Shown one piece after another: positions 37,669 to 46,790 of a DNA stretch of 64,000 nucleotides (the stretch's first letter is position 1; each line of letters starts with the position of its first letter). Source of the DNA: JAZRZI01 sp045601325 (GTDB lineage: Bacteria; Bacillota_I; Bacilli_A; RFN20; CAG-826); the NCBI GenBank assembly GCA_045601325.1, contig JAZRZI010000021.1:42360-106359 (forward strand), read 5' to 3'. The notes beneath the pieces are model-generated. The model worked only from the letters and a program-made list of their open reading frames with translations. It was not told the DNA's origin and searched no databases. Made by a program: the position numbers and the translations under genes.

Positions 37669-37953
37669 TTATTCGTTTGGAACAACTTTCACAGCTTTAC
37701 GATCTTTACCAACACGATAGTATTTAACAATACCACTAGCTGTTGCAAAGATTGTATCGTCTTTACCAATTTTTGTATTTTCTCCTGGATAAATTCTAGT
37801 ACCTCTTTGACGATAGATAATAGAACCACAGTGGCACCATTGGCCATCAGCAACTTTAGCACCTAAACGACGACCAGCAGAATCACGTCCGTTCTTAGTA
37901 GAACCGACACCTTTTTTGGAAGCGAAGAGTTGTAAATTTAATTTAAACATCAT
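37669..37953 (-). CDS. rpmA: Ribosomal protein L27 with Prp-cleaved N-terminus
   Basis: 94 aa including MMFKLNLQLFASKKGVGSTKNGRD. The MxKLNLQxFA leader is the Firmicutes extension removed by the protease Prp between Phe and Ala, which exposes the mature tail that reaches the peptidyl-transferase centre. prp lies directly upstream. The ATG at 37953 is chosen: AAAGGG lies 11 bases upstream, whereas an upstream in-frame GTG (37965) touches the ribosome site itself. Confidence 0.95.
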   Translation of the reverse strand: MMFKLNLQLFASKKGVGSTKNGRDSAGRRLGAKVADGQWCHCGSIIYRQRGTRIYPGENTKIGKDDTIFATASGIVKYYRVGKDRKAVKVVPNE

Positions 37954-37970
37954 AATGTAATACACCCTTT

Positions 37971-38276
37971 CTAAAGATTTTTGATTTGAACGAATTTAGG
38001 ATATTCTTCAGCAATTGTTTTAAGTTGAACAATAACTGTTTCTATCACAATTTCGTCATGAGAAGAAACTTTACCTTTAGGCTGCAACATAGCATATCCC
38101 TCGGATAATACAAATTCATAATCTTTAATTTGCTCAATATTATTGAATCCACCCGTGACTACAGCAGATACTGCAGCGCAAATTAGATCATTACCATATT
38201 CAGCACTATTGGAGTGTCCTTTGACTTCCAATGATCTGAATTTGTTTTCTTCTTTCGTGATTAATACTTTAATCAT
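37971..38276 (-). CDS. prp: Ribosomal processing cysteine protease Prp
   Basis: About 101 aa, YsxB/Prp family: GHSNSAEYGNDLICAAVSAVV contains the catalytic His and Cys. It removes the N-terminal leader of L27, encoded by the next gene, and sits between rplU and rpmA as in other Firmicutes. The start MIKVLITKEEN is chosen by family pattern; no clear Shine-Dalgarno is present, and the 4-bp gap to the rplU stop suggests coupled translation. Confidence 0.92.
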   Translation of the reverse strand: MIKVLITKEENKFRSLEVKGHSNSAEYGNDLICAAVSAVVTGGFNNIEQIKDYEFVLSEGYAMLQPKGKVSSHDEIVIETVIVQLKTIAEEYPKFVQIKNL

Positions 38277-38280
38277 TTTG

Positions 38281-38589
38281 TTAGTTGTTAATGCTTTCAA
38301 TGACTAAGCAAGTATATGGTTGACGATGACCTTTTGTCTTATGTTCGTTAGCCTTTGCTTTGTACTTGAAGACACGGATTTTCTTTGATAAACCTTGTTT
38401 TTCGACTTTAGCTGCAACAGTAGCTCCTTCAACATATGGAGTACCAACAACAACTTTTTTGTCTCCAATTAAGAGAACTTTGTCAAATGTGTAAGTAGAA
38501 CCAACTTCTGCATCAATCTTTTCGACAAAGATTTTGCTACCTACTTCAACGCGAACTTGTTTACCACCAGTTTCAATAATTGCGTACAT
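38281..38589 (-). CDS. rplU: Ribosomal protein L21
   Basis: 102 aa, starting MYAIIETGGKQVRVEVGSKIFVEKI and ending with FKYKAKANEHKTKGHRQPYTCLVIE, the conserved 23S rRNA-binding tail. AAGGAGGG lies upstream of the ATG at 38589. First gene of the operon behind a structured leader. Confidence 0.96.
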   Translation of the reverse strand: MYAIIETGGKQVRVEVGSKIFVEKIDAEVGSTYTFDKVLLIGDKKVVVGTPYVEGATVAAKVEKQGLSKKIRVFKYKAKANEHKTKGHRQPYTCLVIESINN

Positions 38590-38693
38590 AATGTCCCTCC
38601 TTTTAAATAGATTCACTAAGGACTCGCTATGAAGGTACTTCTTAAGAAGTTTAGGAACCTTTTCTATGCGGTTGTAGCTAGTGAGGCGACAAC
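38590..38693 (-). ncRNA. Putative L21 operon leader RNA
   Basis: The ~104-nt leader folds well by eye: TCACTA and TAGTGA close a long stem, AAGGT and ACCTT form an inner stem, and CTTCTTAAGAAG is a self-complementary tip. The position, just upstream of rplU-prp-rpmA, is that of the Firmicutes L21 leader family, thought to mediate autoregulation. The match to that family is inferred from position and structure. Confidence 0.65.
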
Positions 38694-38699
38694 GTTAGT

Positions 38700-38729
38700 A
38701 ATATAACATAAGTTATAAAATAAGGTCAA
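38700..38729 (-). promoter_or_regulatory. rplU promoter (strong, extended -10)
   Basis: Minus strand: TTGACC (38724-38729), 18-bp spacer, TATATT (38700-38705) preceded by TG one base upstream. The closest match to the sigma-A consensus in the window. Confidence 0.75.
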
Positions 38730-38744
38730 ATATTTTTTAATTAA

Positions 38745-39425
38745 TTAATAATCTTTCAAACATTTTTCGAAAAAAGAATAATAACAAGAATCACAAATAA
38801 TAAGATGATCAAGCAACTTAATCTTTAACCTTTCACACAGTGATAGAAGTTCTATTGTAAAAGAAATATCATTGTTAGATGGAAATGCATTATTACTAGG
38901 ATGATTATGAGCAATATAAAAAGTATTGCACCCACAAGACAAAACAGAATTGATAATAAGGCTAGGAGAAGAGATTAACGTATCTTCGTTTCCTATAGAT
39001 ATAACTTTTTCTTGAATTATTGACTTTCTATAAATAGAAATAACTACTAGTTTTTCACTAATTTCATTACCAATTTTATTTTTCACTAGATTAGCTATAA
39101 AGTTATTATCTAAACGTTTCTTTTTATCAATTAATTCAGCTTCTTTAGTCCGTTCACAAAGCTCAAAAACCGCGGTTAATTTCAAAGCTTTAGAATCTCC
39201 TATACCTTTGTATTGTTTAAACTGTCCATAGCTCATTTTCGAAATATTCTCTAACCCACAATTATCATTAAGAATTGTATTTGCAATTTCTAATGCTGAT
39301 TCACTTTTGGACCCACTACTAATGATAATAGCCAAAAGTTCGGTTGTTGATAATTGTTCAATTCCTAAAAGTTTAGCCTTTTCTCTAGGCCTTTCAAAAA
39401 TTGATAAGTCAATTATTCTAGCCAT
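38745..39425 (-). CDS. radC: RadC/JAB-domain protein
   Basis: 226 aa. An N-terminal helix-hairpin-helix part (LSTTELLAIIISSGS, YKGIGDSKALKL) is followed by the MPN+/JAMM domain with HNHPSNNAFPSNND, the metal-binding HxHPS...D motif. The role of RadC-like proteins is unsettled despite the name. The start MARIIDLSIFERPREK at 39425 fits the family and has GGAA upstream. It lies 2 bp after the small peptide gene. Confidence 0.9.
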   Translation of the reverse strand: MARIIDLSIFERPREKAKLLGIEQLSTTELLAIIISSGSKSESALEIANTILNDNCGLENISKMSYGQFKQYKGIGDSKALKLTAVFELCERTKEAELIDKKKRLDNNFIANLVKNKIGNEISEKLVVISIYRKSIIQEKVISIGNEDTLISSPSLIINSVLSCGCNTFYIAHNHPSNNAFPSNNDISFTIELLSLCERLKIKLLDHLIICDSCYYSFFEKCLKDY

Positions 39426-39427
39426 GA

Positions 39428-39610
39428 TTAGTTCCAAGTAAATTTCCAACCACCAGGAATTTGTGCTGTACCTTTTTTAGAAAAGAAAAGTTTGTAAACA
39501 ACTATCGCCATTACCGCAACACACATAATTGCCATAATAGTAGTAACAGTAAAGGCTGCGCCAGTTACTTTGTTTTCTAATTCGTTTTCATTTAAAGCAA
39601 TGTAGTTCAT
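39428..39610 (-). CDS. 60-aa peptide with double-glycine-like leader (bacteriocin/pheromone-like)
   Basis: The N-terminus LNENELENKVTGA resembles the LxxxELxxVxGG/GA leader that peptidase-containing ABC transporters cut after the second small residue. The mature part would be about 42 aa: one hydrophobic helix (FTVTTIMAIMCVAVMAIVVY), then KLFFSKKGTAQIPGGWKFTWN, a basic and aromatic tail. It could be a secreted bacteriocin-like or signal peptide, or simply a small membrane protein. No transporter or immunity gene is adjacent. AGGAGG before the ATG lies in a hairpin that also resembles a valS terminator. Confidence 0.7.
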   Translation of the reverse strand: MNYIALNENELENKVTGAAFTVTTIMAIMCVAVMAIVVYKLFFSKKGTAQIPGGWKFTWN

Positions 39611-39668
39611 AAAAAAACCTCCTACTTATTAATAGGAGGATTTTTCAATTTTTTTCAAAAAAATCTTA
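39611..39668 (-). promoter_or_regulatory. SD-masking leader, copy B (also valS terminator-like)
   Basis: Minus strand: TTTTTGAAAAAAAT, then CCTCCTA/TAGGAGG (39618-39639) followed by TTTTTTT and the ATG. The 3' arm is the peptide gene's Shine-Dalgarno. It resembles leader A (10979-11035) over about 55 bases. Confidence 0.6.
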
Positions 39669-42260
39669 TAAAAGTTTTCTTTTCTTCTCTAATAAGGAAA
39701 CTAAATTTTCCTTATGCTTAGCGAGTTTTTCTTTTTCTAACTCTATTTTTGCAGCTGGAGCCTTAGAAACAAAGTTAGGATTTCCAAGCATTTTCTCACC
39801 TCTAGCAATCTCTGATTGTTCTTCTAAAATTTCTTTTTCAATTCTTGCTAAAATCTCATCTTTGCCTGCTTCATTGACAATTAATAAATCAGCGAAGTCA
39901 TATATTTTTAACTCGCCATTCATATGAACGATTTCCTCACCGACAAATTTAAGCTCAGAGAATGTAAACTTACTCAAATAAGTTTCAAAACCGTTAAACA
40001 TATCTATTTTTAAATTCAAAGATAATTCTAATTTAGCATTAGGAGCAATCTTGTTTTCAATTTTATAATTTCTTACATCTCTAACGATATCAATAATGAG
40101 TTCAACTTGTTTATCCTCTGATTCATCGATAAGATCATTTTCCACTATTGGGTAATCTTCCAACATAATAGATTCTTTATGGCCAGGCATATTGAGATAT
40201 AACTCTTCTGCAATAAATGGAGTGTATGGATAAATCATCTTAATGATAGATTTCAAACATTTAGCAAGAACTTGTCTAGTTGTCTCAACTACAGTTTCAT
40301 TTTCTGAATAAAGAGATACTTTGCTCATTTCAAGATATTGAGAACAGAAATCATCATACACAAAATTATATAAATGGCTACTCGCAGCATTGAAATCATA
40401 TTTATCCATATTCATGCTGACAGAAGCTATTGTCTTTTCAAGTTTATTGATAATCCATTGATCAACTGGTGAAAAATTAGTCTTATCTAATTCTTTTTCC
40501 ATAAAGCCTTCTGGAAGTATGCTTAGAACAAATCTAGCAGAGTTCCAAATTTTATTAAGATAGTTAGTTGATGCAACAATCTTTTCATCAATATAACGCA
40601 TATCTTGTCCTGGTGTCGAATTGGTTGTTAAGAAATATCTGAGAGCATCAGCACCATATTGGTCTATAACAGCAATTGGATCAACGCCATTTCCTAATGT
40701 TTTAGACATTTTACGGCCCAATTCATCTCTAACCAAGCCATGAATCACAACTTCCTTAAATGGTCTTTGTTTTGTCATTTCTAGTGATTGGAAAATCATA
40801 CGACTAACCCAGAAGAAAATAATGTCATAACCTGTTACTAATACATCAGTAGGAAAATATCTTTCTAAATCTGGGGTCTTATTTGGCCATCCCATTGTAG
40901 AAAATGGCCATAACGCTGATGAGAACCAAGTGTCCAAAACATCGCTTTCTTGTTCGTAATTTTCAATATCTTTTGGTGGATCCATTGACACGACGACTTC
41001 ACCAGTGTGCTTATTAAAATAAGCAGGTATTCTATGTCCCCACCATAATTGACGAGAGACACACCAGTCTTCAACATTTTCCATCCATTGCGTAAAGACT
41101 TTTTCAAATCTTTCAGGAACAAAGTTAACTTTGCTATCTTTATCTTGATTTGCCAATGCTTGTTGAGCAAGAGGCTTCATTCTTACGAACCATTGCTTAG
41201 AGAGCATAGGTTCAACAACACAATGTGTTCTTTCAGAATGGCCAACAGGGTGAACAATATTTTCAATTTTCACCAAATTTCCAGACTCTTTTATATCGTT
41301 GACCAATACTTTTCTACATTCAAAACGATCCAAACCAACATATTTGCCACAAAGTTCGTTCATTGTAGCATTCTTATTAAATATAATTGGCATCTTTAAT
41401 CCATATTTTTTACCAATTAAAAAGTCATTTGGATCATGAGCAGGTGTACATTTCATAGCACCTGTACCAAATTCGATATCAACATATTCGTCTGCGATAA
41501 TTGGAATTTCTTCACCATTAGCAGGGTTGATAACATTTTTGCCGATATACTTTGTGTATCTTTCATCGTTTGGATTAACAACAACACATGTATCGCCAAA
41601 CATTGTTTCAGGTCTAGTTGTAGCGACAGTTAATGCTTCATCAGTGCCAACAATGTGATATAAGAAATAAAACATTTGGCCAGGATCATCTTCATGAATT
41701 ACTTCAACATTTGACAAAGCAGTTCTTTGAACAGGGTCCCAGTTAATGATTCTTTCGCCTTGATAAATCAATCCTTTATTATATAAATCAACAAATACTG
41801 TACGGACAGCATAGTTAAGACCTTCATCAAGGGTAAACCTTTCTCTCGAGTAATCTAATGATAGCCCCATTTGAGCCCATTGATCGTGTATGCTATTTGC
41901 ATATTCATCTTTCCACGCCCAAGCGGTTTTCAAGAAATCCTCACGCGAAATTTTGGTAACATCAACACCAGATTTGCTCAATTTTTCCATTACTTTTGCT
42001 TGTGTAGCAATACCAGCGTGGTCCATACCTGGAAGCCATAAAACATCAAAGCCCTTCATTCTTTTATAACGAGCAATGATATCTTGGATTGTTGTATCCC
42101 AAGCATGGCCGATGTGAAGTTTACCAGTTACATTTGGAGGTGGAATAACAATTGAAAATGGTTGTTTAGACATATCACCTGCAGTGAAATAACCATTTTT
42201 CTTCCAATTTTCATACTTTCCAGCTTCTACTTCTTTGGAATTGTAACGTTTTTCTAACAT
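39666..42260 (-). CDS. valS: Valyl-tRNA synthetase
   Basis: 864-aa class I synthetase: PPPNVTGKLHIGHAW (HIGH), the editing domain with ATTRPETMFGDTCV and CTPAHDPND, the KMSKTLGNG catalytic loop, the DALR-like anticodon domain, and a C-terminal coiled coil (LEKEKLAKHKENLVSLLEKKRKLL). Expression is controlled by the T-box directly upstream. AAGGAGAAT precedes the ATG. Confidence 0.97.
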   Translation of the reverse strand: MLEKRYNSKEVEAGKYENWKKNGYFTAGDMSKQPFSIVIPPPNVTGKLHIGHAWDTTIQDIIARYKRMKGFDVLWLPGMDHAGIATQAKVMEKLSKSGVDVTKISREDFLKTAWAWKDEYANSIHDQWAQMGLSLDYSRERFTLDEGLNYAVRTVFVDLYNKGLIYQGERIINWDPVQRTALSNVEVIHEDDPGQMFYFLYHIVGTDEALTVATTRPETMFGDTCVVVNPNDERYTKYIGKNVINPANGEEIPIIADEYVDIEFGTGAMKCTPAHDPNDFLIGKKYGLKMPIIFNKNATMNELCGKYVGLDRFECRKVLVNDIKESGNLVKIENIVHPVGHSERTHCVVEPMLSKQWFVRMKPLAQQALANQDKDSKVNFVPERFEKVFTQWMENVEDWCVSRQLWWGHRIPAYFNKHTGEVVVSMDPPKDIENYEQESDVLDTWFSSALWPFSTMGWPNKTPDLERYFPTDVLVTGYDIIFFWVSRMIFQSLEMTKQRPFKEVVIHGLVRDELGRKMSKTLGNGVDPIAVIDQYGADALRYFLTTNSTPGQDMRYIDEKIVASTNYLNKIWNSARFVLSILPEGFMEKELDKTNFSPVDQWIINKLEKTIASVSMNMDKYDFNAASSHLYNFVYDDFCSQYLEMSKVSLYSENETVVETTRQVLAKCLKSIIKMIYPYTPFIAEELYLNMPGHKESIMLEDYPIVENDLIDESEDKQVELIIDIVRDVRNYKIENKIAPNAKLELSLNLKIDMFNGFETYLSKFTFSELKFVGEEIVHMNGELKIYDFADLLIVNEAGKDEILARIEKEILEEQSEIARGEKMLGNPNFVSKAPAAKIELEKEKLAKHKENLVSLLEKKRKLL

Positions 42261-42283
42261 ATAATTCTCCTTTGGGCAAAAAT

Positions 42284-42470
42284 AAAACGCCCTTCTAAGG
42301 ACGCTTGAAGCGCGGTACCACCTTAGTTCGTTTATTCAACGCACTTTATTCTCCTATTATTCGTTAGGCAACTATTCCTCCAAAGCGACCTTCACTATCT
42401 ATTTGCGCCAGGCTTCCACCATCCCTAGCTCTCTATAGCAACTTTAATAGTTACTCTTCTTTTTCACCGG
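42284..42470 (-). promoter_or_regulatory. T-box riboswitch, Val specifier GUC
   Basis: Minus strand: stem I carries an AGAGAG motif and GGTGGAAGCCTGG; the specifier loop reads GAAGGTCGC with the GTC codon at 42387-42389; the T-box AAGGTGGTACCGCG (42311-42324) forms the antiterminator with CCTT; the terminator CGTCCTT...AGGGCG plus TTTTATTTTT is at 42281-42303. Uncharged tRNA-Val binding should permit valS transcription. Confidence 0.92.
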
Positions 42471-42477
42471 AATGAAT

Positions 42478-43056
42478 CTAGAGCATCTTTTCTATTAATG
42501 TTCTAAGATTATTTAATGTTTTTTGCTCGTTTGAAGAAGTTAAGAAGACATTCTCGTTAGAAATATCAACTTCATTTAAATGCTTGATGAAACGAGCTTT
42601 TTCACTTTGATTGACTTTGTCTACTTTTGTGGCAACAACAAAGAAATTAATTTTATTATCCTTAAGATAATTAAAAATTTCAATGTCATTGTCGCCAAGC
42701 TCTCTTCTAGAATCAATCAACAATAGAACGAGCTTGAGATGTTTGCTCTCGGCAAAATAAGTAGACATCATTTCGCCAAATAAAGCATCCAAATCTACCC
42801 CACCCTTAGCAAAACCATAACCAGGAGCATCAACAAGATAAAATTTGTTATCGATGTTGAAATAATTTAGCAACTTGGTATGGCCAGGCTTGGAAGATGT
42901 AAACGCTAAGTCTTTTCTAAAACATAGCGCATTTATTAAAGATGATTTACCAACGTTACTTTTGCCAACAATCAAAACCTCTGGAAAGCAATCTTTCGGT
43001 GCTTCTTTTAAACCAGGAGCAGATTTGACAAAAGTAGCGTTTTTATAGTTAATCAT
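42478..43056 (-). CDS. engB: Ribosome-biogenesis GTPase EngB/YsxC
   Basis: 192 aa: G1 GKSNVGKSSLINAL, G2 region SSKPGHTK, G3 DAPGYGFA, G4 ATKVDKV. Essential GTPase for 50S assembly. It follows lon by 5 bp, the same order as in Bacillus. Its stop codon almost touches the T-box of valS. Confidence 0.95.
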   Translation of the reverse strand: MINYKNATFVKSAPGLKEAPKDCFPEVLIVGKSNVGKSSLINALCFRKDLAFTSSKPGHTKLLNYFNIDNKFYLVDAPGYGFAKGGVDLDALFGEMMSTYFAESKHLKLVLLLIDSRRELGDNDIEIFNYLKDNKINFFVVATKVDKVNQSEKARFIKHLNEVDISNENVFLTSSNEQKTLNNLRTLIEKML

Positions 43057-43061
43057 TTTAA

Positions 43062-45389
43062 TTATTTAATTAATGCAACTTTTATTGCATCGTCTACACT
43101 GGACATATATTTAATATCCAATGCTTCTTTAACTTCTTTAGGAAGCTCACTTACATCCTTCTTGTTGTCTTTTGGAACAATAATAGTAGTAATTCCACTT
43201 CTCAAAGCAGCAAGGGATTTTTCTCTTAAACCACCAATAGGCAAGGCGTTGCCTCTTAAAGTAACTTCGCCTGTCATAGCAACATTAGGGTCAACAGGTG
43301 TTTTGCTCAAGCAAGAAATAATAGCAGTTGCAATTGCAACACCAGCACTAGGACCATCTTTTGGTATAGCACCTTCAGGAACATGGATATGGACATCTAC
43401 GTTTTGGAAGATATCTGGATCAATTCCATAACGCTCTGCGTTTGCTTTAACATAGTCTAACGCAATTGAAGCGCTTTCTTTCATAACGTTACCTAGATTG
43501 CCAGTTAAAACTAATCCGCCTTTTCCTTTGAAGTTATTAACTTCAATTGGAAGAATGTCACCACCATATTGTGTGTATGCTAGGCCAGTCACAACACCTA
43601 TTTGTTTGTTGTTTTCTTTCTTAGAATCTTCAAATATAGGAGTGCCTAAGTATTTTTTAACTTGTTTAACATCAATTTCAATTGTGTCAATCTTAGGGTT
43701 TTTAACAATAGCTACTGCAACTTTTCTTAAACAGTTTGCAATTTTTCTTTCTAGGTCACGAACTCCAGCTTCTCTAGTATAACTACGAATAATAAATTTA
43801 ATCGCATCATCCGTAAAAGAAGCTTGTTCAGATTTGAGACCATTTAGAGAAATTTGTTTTTTAATCAAATGCTCTTTTGTAATATGCACTTTTTCAAGTT
43901 CGGTGTATGAAGATAATTCGATTAATTCCAAACGATCTCTTAATGGAGCTGGGATATTTTCTAGATTATTTGCTGTGCAAATAAACAAAACATCACTTAA
44001 ATCATATGGCTCTTCTAAATAATTATCATTAAATTGGTTATTTTGTTCTGGATCTAATACTTCAAGCATTGCACTTGCAGGATCTCCCTTATAAGAACTT
44101 GCCAATTTATCTATTTCATCGAGTAAGAATACAGGGTTGATTACGCAAGCTTTTCTCATACCTTGGACAATACGTCCAGGCAACGAACCAACATATGTGC
44201 GTCTATGTCCGCGTATTTCAGCTTCATCAGAAATACCACCCAAAGATGCTTTGAAGAATTTTCTTCCTAAAGCTCTAGCAATAGATTTTCCTAAAGAAGT
44301 TTTACCAGTTCCTGGTGGACCATAGAAACATAAAATAGGTGATTTGAGATTACCGGTTAATTTTTTAACCGCTAAATACTCCACTATTCTTTTCTTTGGT
44401 TCCTCTAGGCCATAGTGATCTTCATCTAGTATCTTTTCGACATTTTTAAGATCATCATTGTCTTCAGTTTTTTGCCACCATGGAACATTCATAACAACGT
44501 CGAGATAGCTTTGAATCAAGGCCCCTTCTAATGAACCATTAGGCATCATATCGAACTTTTTAAGTTCGGATTTAACTTTTGCCTTAATGTAATCTGGATA
44601 AGGGTTAGATTCCAATCTATCAAGAATCGCATCCGGATCATTCAAAGAATCTGTATCTTCTCCAAGTTCTTTTTTAATCGCTTTCAATTTTTCTCTAAGG
44701 TAATATTCCTTTTGAGATTTTTCAGCTGACTCACGAACTGAATTGGATATTTCAATATCAATTTGATTCTTTTGATTTTCACCATTTAGCAACACGATGA
44801 TGAGTTGCATCAATGTCTCTTGATTTTCAGCTTCTAATAATTCTTGCTTTTTAGCATGAGGCGCTCCGACAAATCCTGCTAGAGAGTAGCAAAGCTCGGC
44901 TGCGTTTGTTGCCTTATTTACTGTATTAGAAACGCTTTTTGGCATTTGACTAATAAGGTTAGGCATTGATTCGACAGCTTTAACAACTGCATTGCAAATA
45001 GCTTTATTCTTCTCTTCGCTAATTTCTGGCATATCTAAGATATCACCTTGTGCAGCGAAATAGCTTCCGGTTGTATCAAATGCAATGTTGGCTAATGAAA
45101 CACGTTCAATAACTTCAACACGTACTTTAACACGACCGTCTTTTTCTGAAGCCATAATTATATGGCATAAAGTGCCAGTTGTACAAAGATCATCCAAATT
45201 CGGATTATCGATGTCAGCTTCCTTTTGGCTAGTTACAAAAATCAAAGAATCAGCTTCTTGGCGTGCTGCCACTACAGCATTGACAGAAAAATCTCTGCCA
45301 GCTTCAATGACTTGTTGATTGCCAGGGAATATAACAAGGCTTCTAGTAATGAGAAGAGGAAGAGTCAAAGTTTGAACTTTTTTAGACAT
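43062..45389 (-). CDS. lon: ATP-dependent protease Lon
   Basis: 775 aa, LonA type: substrate-binding N-domain, coiled coil (QKEYYLREKLKAIKKELGED), AAA+ module with GPPGTGKTSLGK and VFLLDEIDK, and the protease domain with GPSAG (catalytic Ser) and GGLREKSLAALR (catalytic Lys). It lies downstream of tig and may share its transcript. Confidence 0.97.
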   Translation of the reverse strand: MSKKVQTLTLPLLITRSLVIFPGNQQVIEAGRDFSVNAVVAARQEADSLIFVTSQKEADIDNPNLDDLCTTGTLCHIIMASEKDGRVKVRVEVIERVSLANIAFDTTGSYFAAQGDILDMPEISEEKNKAICNAVVKAVESMPNLISQMPKSVSNTVNKATNAAELCYSLAGFVGAPHAKKQELLEAENQETLMQLIIVLLNGENQKNQIDIEISNSVRESAEKSQKEYYLREKLKAIKKELGEDTDSLNDPDAILDRLESNPYPDYIKAKVKSELKKFDMMPNGSLEGALIQSYLDVVMNVPWWQKTEDNDDLKNVEKILDEDHYGLEEPKKRIVEYLAVKKLTGNLKSPILCFYGPPGTGKTSLGKSIARALGRKFFKASLGGISDEAEIRGHRRTYVGSLPGRIVQGMRKACVINPVFLLDEIDKLASSYKGDPASAMLEVLDPEQNNQFNDNYLEEPYDLSDVLFICTANNLENIPAPLRDRLELIELSSYTELEKVHITKEHLIKKQISLNGLKSEQASFTDDAIKFIIRSYTREAGVRDLERKIANCLRKVAVAIVKNPKIDTIEIDVKQVKKYLGTPIFEDSKKENNKQIGVVTGLAYTQYGGDILPIEVNNFKGKGGLVLTGNLGNVMKESASIALDYVKANAERYGIDPDIFQNVDVHIHVPEGAIPKDGPSAGVAIATAIISCLSKTPVDPNVAMTGEVTLRGNALPIGGLREKSLAALRSGITTIIVPKDNKKDVSELPKEVKEALDIKYMSSVDDAIKVALIK

Positions 45390-45416
45390 ATAATTCCTCC
45401 TTAATTAATAAATTAA

Positions 45417-46691
45417 TTATTTGTTATTGTTGAATAAGAAATCTTCAATTCTTTGCATTTTGATTTGGTTTTTAAATTCACCTAATGAATTTGCTAAAGC
45501 TTTCTTAACATCATCGATTGTCATCTTATATTGATCTGCGATCTTAGACATTTCGAATTCTAAGTCTGCCTCAGTAACTTCGAGGTTTTCAAGTTTACCA
45601 ACTTCTTCCATGATGACATAACCAGTGACATCTTTAAGAGCTTCTTTCTTTAAGTTTGCTAAGAAGTCTTCTTCTTTTTGTCCAATATATGTCAAATATT
45701 GTTCAAGTGTTAAACCGGATTGAGACATTCTTTGTTCTAAGTCTTGTTTACGGCTTTCAACTTGTGAATCTAAAATCTCATCAGGAATATCGACAGTAGA
45801 ATCTTTAGCAATTGTATCGATAACTTTATTAATGTATTCTCTATGAGCTTGAGCAGTCTTATTATTTAAGATTTCAGCTTTCTTAAATTCATTTAATTGT
45901 TCAACCGTTTCTACGTTTGCGATGTGCTGTTCTTTAACAAATTCATCATTTAATTCAGGTAATTTCTTTTCTTTCACTTCGTGAATGTCGCATGCGAATT
46001 CAGCATCTTTACCTGCTAATTCAGGAACATATTGTGTTGGGAATGTGACTTTAACAACAACGTGTTCGCCAGCTCTATGTCCAACTAATTGTTCTTCGAA
46101 ACCAGGAATGAATTGACCGGATCCTAATTCTAATTCGTGATTTTCTGCGGAACCACCATCGAATTTTTCGCCATTGATTGTGCCAACGAAATCCATAACA
46201 ACGATATCACCATTAGCAGCTTCGCCTTCCTTAATAACTAAATTAGCGTTGTTCTTTAATAAGGCATCAATAGATTTTTTAACTTCTTCTTCACTGACAG
46301 ATGGTTCTGTCTTGCCGATTGCTAAATCTTTGTACGCGCCTAATTTAACTTCAGGTGCAGTAACAATAACAAACTTAACTTCAAGTTCAGTATCACTTAA
46401 TTTTGTTACATCAACCTTTGGTTGTGCGTATGGGTGAATACCATCTTTTTCAATAATATCTTGATAAATTGTAGGAAGTAAACCATTAATAGCTTCATCC
46501 ATGACCTTTACTTGGTCAACTCTAGCTTTTACTAAGTTAGCAGGTGCTTTACCTTTACGGAAACCGTCAACAGTGACATTGGCAGCTAATTTCTTAAAAG
46601 CTTTGTCTTGAGCAGCTTTCCAACTTGTTTCGTCAACAGTAACTAATACTTCAACGTGGGAGTGCTCTAATTTTGTTACTTTTCTTTCCAT
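45417..46691 (-). CDS. tig: Trigger factor
   Basis: 424-aa ribosome-bound chaperone with an N-terminal GFRKGKAP ribosome signature, a FKBP-type prolyl isomerase domain (GDIVVMDFVGTINGEKFDGGSAENHELELGSG..PGFEEQLVG), and an arm-forming C-terminal helical domain. The ATG at 46691 is preferred because GGAGGA is 10 bases upstream; a TTG further upstream would overlap the ribosome site. Confidence 0.96.
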   Translation of the reverse strand: MERKVTKLEHSHVEVLVTVDETSWKAAQDKAFKKLAANVTVDGFRKGKAPANLVKARVDQVKVMDEAINGLLPTIYQDIIEKDGIHPYAQPKVDVTKLSDTELEVKFVIVTAPEVKLGAYKDLAIGKTEPSVSEEEVKKSIDALLKNNANLVIKEGEAANGDIVVMDFVGTINGEKFDGGSAENHELELGSGQFIPGFEEQLVGHRAGEHVVVKVTFPTQYVPELAGKDAEFACDIHEVKEKKLPELNDEFVKEQHIANVETVEQLNEFKKAEILNNKTAQAHREYINKVIDTIAKDSTVDIPDEILDSQVESRKQDLEQRMSQSGLTLEQYLTYIGQKEEDFLANLKKEALKDVTGYVIMEEVGKLENLEVTEADLEFEMSKIADQYKMTIDDVKKALANSLGEFKNQIKMQRIEDFLFNNNK

Positions 46692-46720
46692 GTGTATATC
46701 CTCCAAACATGTGCTTTTTG

Positions 46721-46749
46721 ATTATAAAGAAAATATTCTTTAATAACAA
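46721..46749 (-). promoter_or_regulatory. tig promoter
   Basis: Minus strand: TTGTTA (46744-46749), 17-bp spacer, TATAAT (46721-46726). Near-consensus sigma-A site. No CIRCE-like repeat is visible. Confidence 0.7.
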
Positions 46750-46790
46750 GAAGAACGAGAAATAATATTAAATATGTTTATTTATAAGAT

